Shown here: piece after piece, positions 1-5,504 of the stretch
Layout: each line of letters starts with the position of its first letter
Position numbering within the stretch: the first letter of the stretch is position 1
Source of the DNA: Candidatus Uhrbacteria bacterium RIFOXYB12_FULL_58_10
GTDB taxonomy: Bacteria; Patescibacteriota; Patescibacteriia; UBA9934; GWF2-40-263
Assembly (NCBI GenBank): GCA_943348955.1
Contig: CALQZE010000035.1
Location: forward strand, 1 to 5,504
Direction of reading: 5' to 3'
DNA length: 5,504 bases
Translations under genes and position numbers: made by a program
Notes under the pieces: model-generated
Databases searched by the model: none
Seen by the model: the letters and a program-made list of their open reading frames with translations, nothing else
Told to the model about the DNA's origin: nothing

Positions 1-86
1 TACAGCCCTTCAACACAGAAGAGATCAACTCGAAAACCAAATGCGTGCAGCAGAAGTTCCCGGATCCGCATTTAACCCGGAAACAC
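1..86 (+). repeat. In-gene direct repeat, copy 1 (420-bp period)
   Basis: These 86 bases match 421-506 at 84 positions; the differences are C/T at 31 versus 451 and C/A at 37 versus 457. The period of 420 bp is exactly 140 codons, so the frame is kept. Identity stops abruptly after base 86. The left limit is hidden by the window edge, so the real unit may be longer. One difference is silent (Leu) and one changes Asn to Lys. Confidence 0.95.
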
Positions 87-1741
87 ACATAATCGAGACA
101 TCTCCTGAATGGCAGGACAACGTCTTCCAAGATGTTTCAAACGAATCACTCATACACACAGAAGCACGAGACACATCAAATGATACTCAGCAGATGGATG
201 TGATTACTCCAGCAGTTATTGAAGCTCAGAAACAAAAAACATTCATGGCAGAACATGACAGAAATCTTGAACGAACCCGTGAAATAGAAAATATTTCTCA
301 AGATCAAATTGGAGCAAAATTAACAGAAGCTTGGGAAGAAGGAAATGCGTTGGGAAAAAAATTCAAACAATCACCAACAAAAGAAAACCAAGCAGCATTA
401 ACAGCAGCAGAAGAAAAATTTACAGCCCTTCAACACAGAAGAGATCAACTTGAAAAACAAATGCGTGCAGCAGAAGTTCCCGGATCCGCATTTAACCCGG
501 AAACACCGGAGCAGCAACAGCAAGAAATGGATATCATTCCATCTTCGGAATCAGAACCTTCTGCAGAAAAGGAACCCATTCCTTTCAGTGAAAAAGCGCC
601 CGCTCATTTAATTGACGCATGGAAAACATACAAATCAGAAGATGCCGCAAGAGACTCCTTGGTCAGTTTCGGTGTACCAGAAAAACTGATGAAGAAAGTA
701 AAATCGCTAAAAGAACTTTCCGATATGGCAGATAAAGCCGGAACGTTCTCGCCAACCGGCAAAAAAGTCCGTGATGCTCTGAATAAATTTATTGAACAAG
801 CAAGCATAGAAGCAGCAGACAATAGACGAGACGCAAAAAATAAAAAGAATAAAGACAAAGAAGGTTTCATTCCTCTTCCAACCGTTGAATCCGTTTCAAG
901 AAGAACACAGGCACATGAAAGCATGAGGGAAAACGCTTTGAAACCAGCAACCCCAAAAATCGATGCGCGGCTTGGAAAAGAAATTCCAACACCAATTCCA
1001 GATACACCAGTACCAGAATCTTCCGCAGATAAGCGAGCAAGGATGCAAAAAGAAGCCGGAATATTAGCAGCGGAATCACTAAAACTTGAAACAAAAGCAC
1101 GAGAAGATAAAGCAGAATTAAGAAGACAAGAAGATGAGGCCTTTCGAGAAGAAAGTCGTAAATTCGATGAAACTTTTGATGAACGTTTGAAAGCTCATCT
1201 CGAAGCAAATCCAGATCTTAAAGACACTGAGGATCAACCAGAACATCTGCACCGAACAGAAACAGTGAATGGAATTAAATTCGAATTGAACCAAAGCCCA
1301 AATGGAACATACGAAATGAATCTTCCTCAAACAGCTGGTTCACATCAGCCATACTCTGTCGATTTAGGGAGCAATCCTTATCTTGCAAAAGAAGCGATGG
1401 CATACGCAAAAAAATACGTGATTGATCATCCAGATGAAATTGGGAAACCAGAAAATATCGGAGTTCTGTATGAAGAAGCAGGAAAACGATTACAAACATT
1501 GGAACAACAAAATGGAGATTATGCAAAACTCATGGGAGTAGATTCATCAACGCTTGAATCCGCACGGGCAGCTTTCGAAGCTCTCTCTCCAAGAGATCGT
1601 CGAGATCAAGAACTTCCTGCAACCTGGAATGACGTGATCAATCCAAAGAAACCATCTTTCTTACAACGAACGTTTGGAAACCCAAAACGAGAACGAAAAC
1701 AACTCTTCGAGAAGATTAAGACATTGCAACCAGCAGAATAA
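2..1741 (+). CDS. Large charged protein of unknown function, 5'-truncated by the window edge
   Basis: I do not recognise this family. The frame is open from base 2 with no stop before the TAA at 1739-1741, giving at least 579 residues. The true start lies left of the window: the ATG at base 41 sits inside a repeated segment that is plainly internal in its second copy, so it is not a credible start. The protein is rich in Glu, Lys, Gln and Ala. It has helical, probably coiled-coil stretches (about residues 95-155 and 340-405), a Lys/Asn/Asp-rich linker near residues 275-290, and Pro-rich linkers (about 165-195 and 315-340). The last 160 or so residues look more globular and end in a basic tail. 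No membrane segment or catalytic motif is visible; a signal peptide cannot be judged because the N-terminus is missing. Residues 1-28 recur at 141-168 with one substitution. It converges on thrS and shares a terminator with it. The composition suggests a structural or scaffold protein, but that is a guess. Confidence 0.8.
   Translation, partial: TALQHRRDQLENQMRAAEVPGSAFNPETHIIETSPEWQDNVFQDVSNESLIHTEARDTSNDTQQMDVITPAVIEAQKQKTFMAEHDRNLERTREIENISQDQIGAKLTEAWEEGNALGKKFKQSPTKENQAALTAAEEKFTALQHRRDQLEKQMRAAEVPGSAFNPETPEQQQQEMDIIPSSESEPSAEKEPIPFSEKAPAHLIDAWKTYKSEDAARDSLVSFGVPEKLMKKVKSLKELSDMADKAGTFSPTGKKVRDALNKFIEQASIEAADNRRDAKNKKNKDKEGFIPLPTVESVSRRTQAHESMRENALKPATPKIDARLGKEIPTPIPDTPVPESSADKRARMQKEAGILAAESLKLETKAREDKAELRRQEDEAFREESRKFDETFDERLKAHLEANPDLKDTEDQPEHLHRTETVNGIKFELNQSPNGTYEMNLPQTAGSHQPYSVDLGSNPYLAKEAMAYAKKYVIDHPDEIGKPENIGVLYEEAGKRLQTLEQQNGDYAKLMGVDSSTLESARAAFEALSPRDRRDQELPATWNDVINPKKPSFLQRTFGNPKRERKQLFEKIKTLQPAE
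421..506 (+). repeat. In-gene direct repeat, copy 2
   Basis: Second copy of the 1-86 segment. It encodes the end of a charged helix (ALQHRRDQLEKQ) followed by a linker (AAEVPGSAFNPET). Here the upstream context is visible: it follows the predicted coiled coil encoded from about 310 to 420. After 506 the two copies lead into unrelated sequence. Confidence 0.95.
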
Positions 1742-1777
1742 ACTTAAAACACACCCACTCGGGTGTGTTTTAAGTTT
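1740..1777. terminator. Bidirectional intrinsic terminator between convergent genes
   Basis: A perfect 17-bp inverted repeat (1740-1756 with 1761-1777) encloses the 4-base loop ACTC. The core is CACACCC/GGGTGTG, and the outer arms are A-rich on the left and T-rich on the right, so each strand's transcript gets a GC-rich hairpin followed by U-rich sequence. The hairpin overlaps the last two bases of the upstream gene's TAA and ends 5 bases before the thrS stop, so it can serve both genes. Confidence 0.88.
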
Positions 1778-1782
1778 GCTTA

Positions 1783-3576
1783 TTACATTGGAAACTTAGA
1801 TTCAACTAATGCCTTCTCAATAATTTCACTTGCAGGAATAACGATTCCAGCTTCTTGACCAAAAACTTTCACCTGAATATCTCCCCCATCCACTTCTTTT
1901 TGTCCGACGACAATCGTCCATGGAATTTTCATTCCGGCTGCATCGCGAATTTTCTTTCCGACTTTCTCGTTCGAAGAATCCACTTCAACGCGCAAGCCCG
2001 CGTCTTCAAGTTTATCTGCGAGTTCTTGTGTAAACGGAATGAAAGATTCACTGACGCTTGCGAGTCTGATTTGCACAGGCGCAAGCCAGAACGGAAATGA
2101 TCCGGCATAGTGCTCAATCAATACTCCCAAGAATCGTTCAACGGAACCGAGGATTGCACGGTGGATCATCACAGGACGCTTAATTTCGCCGTCTGCATCG
2201 TGAAACTCGAGCGCAAAGCGTTCCGGGAGGTTGAAGTCGAGCTGAACGGTTGCAAGCTGCCAATCGCGACCAATCGCATCGGTTGCGATGAAATCAATCT
2301 TTGGTCCGTAAAAAGCCGCTTCACCGATTCCAAGTTCGAAATCTTTTCCGAGTTCTGTAAGTAAATCTTTCAATTGACCAACCGCTTTTGTCCAAACTTC
2401 CACTCCACCCAAATACTTTTCTGGGTGTTCCGGATCATCAACAGACAATCGAATACGAAGTGGCATGCCGAATGCGGCGTAAAACTTTGTGATAATGTCG
2501 TAAATTTTCAAGACTTCTTCTTTGACTTGATCCGGACGAGCAAAAACGTGTGCATCATCTTGCGTAATCGATCGAACACGTGTAAGTCCGGCGAGTTGCC
2601 CCGTATTCTCATCACGATACACCGTCGTTGCTTCTGCAAATCGCAAAGGCAAATCACGATAGCTACGCATCTTGGACGCGTAAATTTGCGTGTGGTGCGG
2701 ACAGTTCATCGGTTTCAAAACGAATTGATCATCCGTCTTTTTGCTTGAGACATGAAAAATATCATCCATGAATTTATCCCAGTGTCCGGATGTTTTGTAC
2801 AAATCCGCTTTCGCCAAGTGAGGAATCCAAACGCGTGAGTATTTGTGCGGTTTCATCAATGCAGACACGAATGCCGTAAGTGATTCACGCATCGCGGTTC
2901 CTTTTGGCGTGAACATGGGAAGACCGGAACCAACGAGTGCCGAATACGTGAAGAGTTCGAGTTCTGCCCCGAGTTTACGATGATCACGTTTCTTTGCTTC
3001 TTCCATCATGACAAGATAGGCGTCTAATTCTTGTTTTGTTTCAAAGCATAATCCGTAAATGCGTTGAAGTTGTGGATTCTCTTCCTTACCACGCCAATAC
3101 GCACCCGCAAGCTTCGACAAACTAAATGCACCAATCTCTTTTACGTTTGCTACGTGAGGACCGCGACACAAATCCACGAATGATCCTGTTTTATAAATCG
3201 TTGCAACGTCCGGTCTTGTTGCGTCAATATCTTGAGCTTCTTCTGCGTTAATCTTCGTTGTCCCCTTTTCTTTCAGATCTGTCAGAAGTTCAACTTTAAA
3301 TTGCTGAGAACGATCACCAAAGAATTGGATTGCGTCCGTAATCGACATTTCTTCTCGGACCATTTCATGACCTTCCGCAATGACTTTACGCATTTCTGCT
3401 TCGATGGCCGGCAATGTTTCCTCTGAGATCGGAGTTGGAAACAGGATATCGTAAAAGAATCCATTCTCAACAACAGGACCGACACCAAACTTTGCATCCG
3501 GGTAAAGTCGCTGAACTGCGGCGGCGAGCACATGAGCCGCTGTGTGACGCATGGCGTGTAATTTTTCTTCATTCAT
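1783..3576 (-). CDS. thrS: Threonyl-tRNA synthetase lacking the N-terminal TGS domain
   Basis: Class II synthetase that charges tRNA-Thr with threonine in the cytoplasm. At 597 residues it is shorter than the E. coli enzyme (642). It begins directly in the editing domain: HxxxH at H11 and H15 plus C137/H141 in the DLCRGPH motif match the E. coli editing residues H73, H77, C182 and H186. The catalytic core follows: a motif 1 region near 218-250, zinc ligands C292 (MNCPHH), H343 (DDAHVF) and H472 (MIHRAILG), motif 2 arginine R321 (VYRDENTGQ) and motif 3 arginine R481. The anticodon-binding domain covers about 498-597, with VGxKE at 557-561. All key residues are present, so both synthesis and editing should work. 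The TGS domain is absent, and a terminator hairpin ends 13 bases before the ATG, so no longer start is possible. No Shine-Dalgarno is visible before the ATG. The stop is TAA followed at once by another TAA. Expression should be controlled by the T-box leader. Confidence 0.97.
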   Translation of the reverse strand: MNEEKLHAMRHTAAHVLAAAVQRLYPDAKFGVGPVVENGFFYDILFPTPISEETLPAIEAEMRKVIAEGHEMVREEMSITDAIQFFGDRSQQFKVELLTDLKEKGTTKINAEEAQDIDATRPDVATIYKTGSFVDLCRGPHVANVKEIGAFSLSKLAGAYWRGKEENPQLQRIYGLCFETKQELDAYLVMMEEAKKRDHRKLGAELELFTYSALVGSGLPMFTPKGTAMRESLTAFVSALMKPHKYSRVWIPHLAKADLYKTSGHWDKFMDDIFHVSSKKTDDQFVLKPMNCPHHTQIYASKMRSYRDLPLRFAEATTVYRDENTGQLAGLTRVRSITQDDAHVFARPDQVKEEVLKIYDIITKFYAAFGMPLRIRLSVDDPEHPEKYLGGVEVWTKAVGQLKDLLTELGKDFELGIGEAAFYGPKIDFIATDAIGRDWQLATVQLDFNLPERFALEFHDADGEIKRPVMIHRAILGSVERFLGVLIEHYAGSFPFWLAPVQIRLASVSESFIPFTQELADKLEDAGLRVEVDSSNEKVGKKIRDAAGMKIPWTIVVGQKEVDGGDIQVKVFGQEAGIVIPASEIIEKALVESKFPM

Positions 3577-3589
3577 ATGTGGTGCAAAT

Positions 3590-3625
3590 AAAAAACCCGA
3601 TTCACCTTAATTAAGTTGAATCGGG
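3590..3625 (-). terminator. Regulated intrinsic terminator of the thrS T-box
   Basis: On the minus strand a 9-bp stem CCCGATTCA/TGAATCGGG (3617-3625 with 3596-3604) is followed by six U (3590-3595) and further U-rich sequence. The 12-base loop includes the palindrome CTTAATTAAG. The hairpin ends 13 bases before the thrS ATG, so it acts by attenuating transcription of thrS. It should form when the tRNA is charged. Confidence 0.93.
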
Positions 3626-3661
3626 ATCCATCGAAAATTGATGACGGACGGTTCCACCCGA
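3621..3661 (-). promoter_or_regulatory. T-box antiterminator with tRNA acceptor-end bulge
   Basis: Helix A1 pairs TCGGG (3657-3661) with CCCGA (3621-3625). A 7-base bulge TGGAACC (3650-3656) follows, and helix A2 pairs GTCC (3646-3649) with GGAT (3626-3629). The UGGA of the bulge (3653-3656) would pair with the free NCCA end of uncharged tRNA and predicts U at the tRNA-Thr discriminator position. Bases 3621-3625 also form part of the terminator stem, so the two structures exclude each other, as in other T-boxes. Confidence 0.9.
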
Positions 3662-3815
3662 ATTGTCGTGAGGATATCTCCCTCAACGACCGCTCTTTTG
3701 AATCAGATTGCTCGGAAGGTTGTACACACAGATCCGTTGCCCCAAGAACTCACAGCCACGATTCTTGGTCTCTTTTGGACAGATTTGCGAGCGTTTCCTT
3801 CTTCATTGCTTTTTC

Positions 3816-3844
3816 AGGATATCCTTCTCAGTTTCTTTCGTCAA
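3816..3844 (-). promoter_or_regulatory. Probable sigma70-type promoter of the thrS leader
   Basis: The -35 box TTGACG (3839-3844) and -10 box TATCCT (3816-3821) are separated by 17 bases, placing the start near 3809, just before Stem I. The -35 box begins one base after the stop codon of the upstream gene. The -35 matches consensus at five of six positions; the -10 is weaker. The position relative to the T-box is what makes it convincing. Confidence 0.65.
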
Positions 3845-3845
3845 C

Positions 3846-5057
3846 TTATTTCAGCAAGATATTAATATGGTCTTTTAAACGAGGAACACACTTGATCCAA
3901 AAAGGGAAAAACTGAACATCAACGGAAGAAGCAACACCGTCCTTTATCAAAAGTTCTTGAACTTGCTGTGCGTTCAAACCAATAAAACGACTTGGATCCA
4001 AAGCCTTGCTTGTACGTGTCGTAATGATGCGACCATTCAAGTGTGCGAGAAGACTTGCTGTTTTTTGTTTAAGATCCACTTGTTCGATCGTCACTTTCAT
4101 GGTTGAAACATCTGTTCCGGAAATATCCTGACCTTGTCCGACTCCTTCATACACATGTTGAGCCATCAATTTTGTCAGGGATGTTCGGTCGTAGAAAACG
4201 CCCGTTACAGAAACAGTAAGGGTTACATCGTAAGATTTTGATTCTGTATCCGGCTTAATACTTGTTTTTTGATCTGTGATTTCAGCTGTAAATTCCTCTC
4301 CGTCTAATTTACCGCCGGATTGAGCGCGCAACATATCTTTTGCGTCATTCAAGATCTCTTCTTGCGTTGCTTTTATGGATGCGTCCAATTCATCTTGACC
4401 AACAACCGCAACAATTTGTTCTCCTCCTGTAAATGCTTCTTTACTATCTGCGTAAATAGAAGCTTGTTTTACTTCATTCAATCCTGGAATCGTAAAATGT
4501 GATGGAGCAATATCTCCCGAGACTCCCGCTTTGTCTGCATGAACGGCAACAATGACAGATCCGGCCGCAGGAACGTTCACCGTTTTATCTAATCGAAACA
4601 AGATTCCATCCTTGGTCAACAAACGTGTCGTTGCGATAAGTGCTTGGGGTGATGAACTTTTATTTGTAATAACAACATTTCCTTTTGAAATTCCCTCAAC
4701 CTTCTTTGCCCCCGCACCCGTTGGAGCAAATGTTTTTGTTTTCGCTAAAGATCCATTAACCACTGTTCCTCTGATATCCGTTGGATCAACCGGATTTAAA
4801 GCCGTATGAACGATCAAGTCTGACGTAAATTCTTTTTGAACAGGTGTGATTTTAATCGTTGCTTCAACCGTTGATAAATAAATGACTGTTACAAGAACAA
4901 CGGAAACAACGCAAATAAATGCGAGCGCAATACGTCGATACAAAACAAGTGATACAACATTATTTGTGGGAGCTTCACGTGTTTCTCTTTCAACAGACCT
5001 CGTTGCAACGCGGCGAACAGGCACACGTTTTTTTGTTGCTGTTTTTTTTGTGACCAT
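3846..5057 (-). CDS. Single-pass membrane protein with baseplate-J-like extracytoplasmic region
   Basis: 403 residues from the ATG at 5055-5057. The in-frame TTG at 5078 would add only seven residues before this ATG, and the ATG is followed at once by the basic cytoplasmic tail. Order: a Lys/Arg-rich tail (1-42), one hydrophobic segment (about 43-63), then some 340 residues predicted to lie outside the membrane. Residues 125-195 contain ITNKSSSPQALIATTRLL, then LFR and a VPAAGS stretch ending in HFTIPGL. This resembles proteins from candidate-phyla bacteria often named baseplate J/gp47 family. A helical segment lies at about 222-247, beta-rich regions at 255-345, and the end carries FPFWIKCVPRLK. 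No enzyme motif is visible. The family label is loose: the resemblance is to one wedge-like domain and does not imply a phage tail, and no other tail genes are nearby. A cell-surface structural role is an inference. It sits between dnaE and thrS on the same strand, with no terminator after it before the thrS promoter. No Shine-Dalgarno precedes the start. Confidence 0.85.
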   Translation of the reverse strand: MVTKKTATKKRVPVRRVATRSVERETREAPTNNVVSLVLYRRIALAFICVVSVVLVTVIYLSTVEATIKITPVQKEFTSDLIVHTALNPVDPTDIRGTVVNGSLAKTKTFAPTGAGAKKVEGISKGNVVITNKSSSPQALIATTRLLTKDGILFRLDKTVNVPAAGSVIVAVHADKAGVSGDIAPSHFTIPGLNEVKQASIYADSKEAFTGGEQIVAVVGQDELDASIKATQEEILNDAKDMLRAQSGGKLDGEEFTAEITDQKTSIKPDTESKSYDVTLTVSVTGVFYDRTSLTKLMAQHVYEGVGQGQDISGTDVSTMKVTIEQVDLKQKTASLLAHLNGRIITTRTSKALDPSRFIGLNAQQVQELLIKDGVASSVDVQFFPFWIKCVPRLKDHINILLK

Positions 5058-5066
5058 ATTACTGAT

Positions 5067-5075
5067 AGTGTAACA
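5067..5075 (-). promoter_or_regulatory. Possible extended -10 promoter for the membrane-protein gene
   Basis: The minus strand reads TGTTACACT, an extended -10 pattern (TG-N-TACACT), with the last T at 5067. A start about seven bases on would fall near 5060, only a few bases before the ATG, giving a nearly leaderless mRNA. This fits the lack of a ribosome-binding site. No good -35 box is present at 16-18 bases. Tentative. Confidence 0.3.
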
Positions 5076-5076
5076 C

Positions 5077-5220
5077 AAAAGTGGTGGAGTGAAGAAGTGG
5101 TGGAGTGAAGGTGTTGGAAAGCTTTTGAAGGAAAGAGGTAAATCGTTCCATCATTTTACATTCCAAACCCAACTACTCTTTAACTCCGACACTCCACCAT
5201 TCCTTCACTCCACCACTTTT
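5077..5220. repeat. Long imperfect inverted repeat in the intergenic region
   Basis: The 35-base arm 5077-5111 and the reverse complement of 5186-5220 agree at 31 of 35 positions, with the outer 18 identical (AAAAGTGGTGGAGTGAAG). The arms are 74 bases apart. An inner TTGGAA/TTCCAA pair (5114-5119 and 5161-5166) could extend the fold. The right arm abuts the dnaE stop codon, and the left arm ends 20 bases before the membrane-protein ATG. On either strand the distal arm runs into T-rich sequence (TTTTTATTTTT on plus, TTTTGTGTT on minus), so it may also weaken readthrough. Confidence 0.85.
5079..5110. repeat. Two perfect tandem copies of a 16-bp unit
   Basis: AAGTGGTGGAGTGAAG occurs at 5079-5094 and again without a gap at 5095-5110. 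An exact inverted copy lies at 5203-5218, and a diverged inverted copy follows at 5187-5202. There are therefore four related units in the 160-bp spacer, arranged two against two. The shared core is TGGTGGAGTG. Confidence 0.93.
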
Positions 5221-5504
5221 TATTTTTCAAGCGACACATTCTGCGCTCCGACGACACTCGACAACTCACGCAACAATCCTTCAGTCGGCGAAACGCGATA
5301 TTCTGTTTCGATACGGCGCATGGTCGAACCGGATTCAACGAGTAAGCAAACGGGCGTTGCTCCAGGTTTATCAAGCAGCAATGCGCGAACAGCTTCTACG
5401 GTTTCTGGTGTGGATTTTCCTTGCAATTTGATAGCCAAATATTCTTTTTTCTGTGGAGGTGGCGCATCCACAACAGAACCTCCGGAAGAAACTTCAGATG
5501 GATA
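5220..5504 (-). CDS. dnaE: C-terminal end of probable DNA polymerase III alpha subunit (window-truncated)
   Basis: The frame is open from the right edge to TAA at 5220-5222, giving the last 94 residues; the GTG at 5469-5471 is internal. After a short Ser/Gly/Pro-rich stretch, the segment EYLAIKLQGKS is followed by a helix (PETVEAVRALLL), then a PGATPVCLLVE strand, and then YRVSPTEGLLRELSSVVG and AQNV. This order (strand, helix, PG-x-PV strand, V-x-P-x-x-x-LL-x-EL and G-x-NV near the end) is typical of the extreme C-terminus of bacterial DnaE, the replicative polymerase. The polymerase and PHP domains lie outside the window, so the call rests on this tail only. It is followed by the inverted repeat rather than a classical short terminator. 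Confidence 0.68.
   Translation of the reverse strand, partial: YPSEVSSGGSVVDAPPPQKKEYLAIKLQGKSTPETVEAVRALLLDKPGATPVCLLVESGSTMRRIETEYRVSPTEGLLRELSSVVGAQNVSLEK

Larger units (their letters stand above)
3590..3809 (-). ncRNA. T-box riboswitch leader of thrS (transcriptional type)
   Basis: This leader senses uncharged tRNA-Thr. Reading the minus strand from the predicted start near 3809: Stem I has a distal helix CCAAGAA/TTCTTGG (3762-3768 with 3742-3748) closing a 13-base loop containing GGCTGTGAG. The helix is preceded by AGAGA, as in the AG-bulge and GGNUG-like distal loop of known T-boxes. A lower helix GAAGG/CCTTC (3797-3801 with 3715-3719) is followed by GAGCAAT, as in characterised leaders. 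The likely specifier is ACA (3721-3723), next to that helix with one A between; ACC at 3718-3720 is the alternative. Both are Thr codons. Stem III is a 9-bp helix with one bulged U (3681-3690 with 3665-3673). The T-box sequence at 3647-3660 reads CGGGTGGAACCGTC. Stem II was not resolved, and the outermost Stem I base pairs are not evident. Confidence 0.93.

Noticed and set aside
41..43. ATG as the start of the first gene
   Set aside because: The frame is open to the window edge, and the same ATG context recurs inside the protein at 461, so it is internal.
604..1526. Several minus-strand open frames opposite the first gene
   Set aside because: They are the antisense of a Lys/Glu-rich gene, which gives Phe/Leu/Ser-rich shadows resembling membrane proteins; no start signals or motifs.
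3616..3915. Plus-strand open frames of 75-99 codons over the thrS leader
   Set aside because: They lie antisense to the T-box and the end of the membrane-protein gene and have no recognisable protein features.
3846..5057. Prophage tail gene
   Set aside because: It has a membrane anchor and basic cytoplasmic tail and sits between housekeeping genes with no other phage genes in view.
5058..5078. TTG start adding seven residues to the membrane protein
   Set aside because: No ribosome-binding site supports it, it overlaps a -10-like element, and the ATG at 5057 starts the expected basic tail.
5079..5220. CRISPR-like repeats
   Set aside because: Units are only 16 bp, adjacent without spacers, and occur in both orientations.
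5180..5374. Minus-strand 64-codon open frame
   Set aside because: It overlaps the dnaE tail in another frame and runs into the inverted repeat; the dnaE frame has the family pattern.

Overview
This window looks like a stretch of a low-to-moderate GC bacterial chromosome, most likely from the Patescibacteria (CPR) radiation. This is an inference. It rests on a single-pass membrane protein with a baseplate-J-like region of the kind often seen in CPR genomes, a shortened threonyl-tRNA synthetase, starts without Shine-Dalgarno sequences, compact spacing and standard stop codons. No 16S or other decisive marker is present, so the lineage is not proven.

Layout. From 2 to 1741 (+) runs a large charged protein of unknown function. 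It is cut at the left edge and contains part of an internal duplication with a 420-bp period. It converges on thrS (1783-3576, -), and a perfect 17-bp hairpin between them serves as a bidirectional terminator. Upstream of thrS lies about 270 bp of regulatory DNA holding a transcriptional T-box riboswitch. It has a sigma70-like promoter, Stem I features with a probable threonine specifier codon, a Stem III, the T-box sequence with a UGGA acceptor-end bulge, and mutually exclusive antiterminator and terminator hairpins. Further right, still on the minus strand, are the baseplate-J-like membrane protein (3846-5057), a 160-bp intergenic region carrying a tandem repeat inside a long inverted repeat, and the last 94 codons of a probable dnaE (DNA polymerase III alpha) running off the right edge.

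How it fits together. The three minus-strand genes read dnaE, membrane protein, thrS. thrS has its own promoter immediately after the preceding stop codon, and its leader should stop transcription when threonyl-tRNA is charged and allow it when uncharged tRNA-Thr binds. The most notable point is this well-formed T-box in a genome that looks like Patescibacteria. There is no mobile element, CRISPR array, rRNA or tRNA gene in the window.
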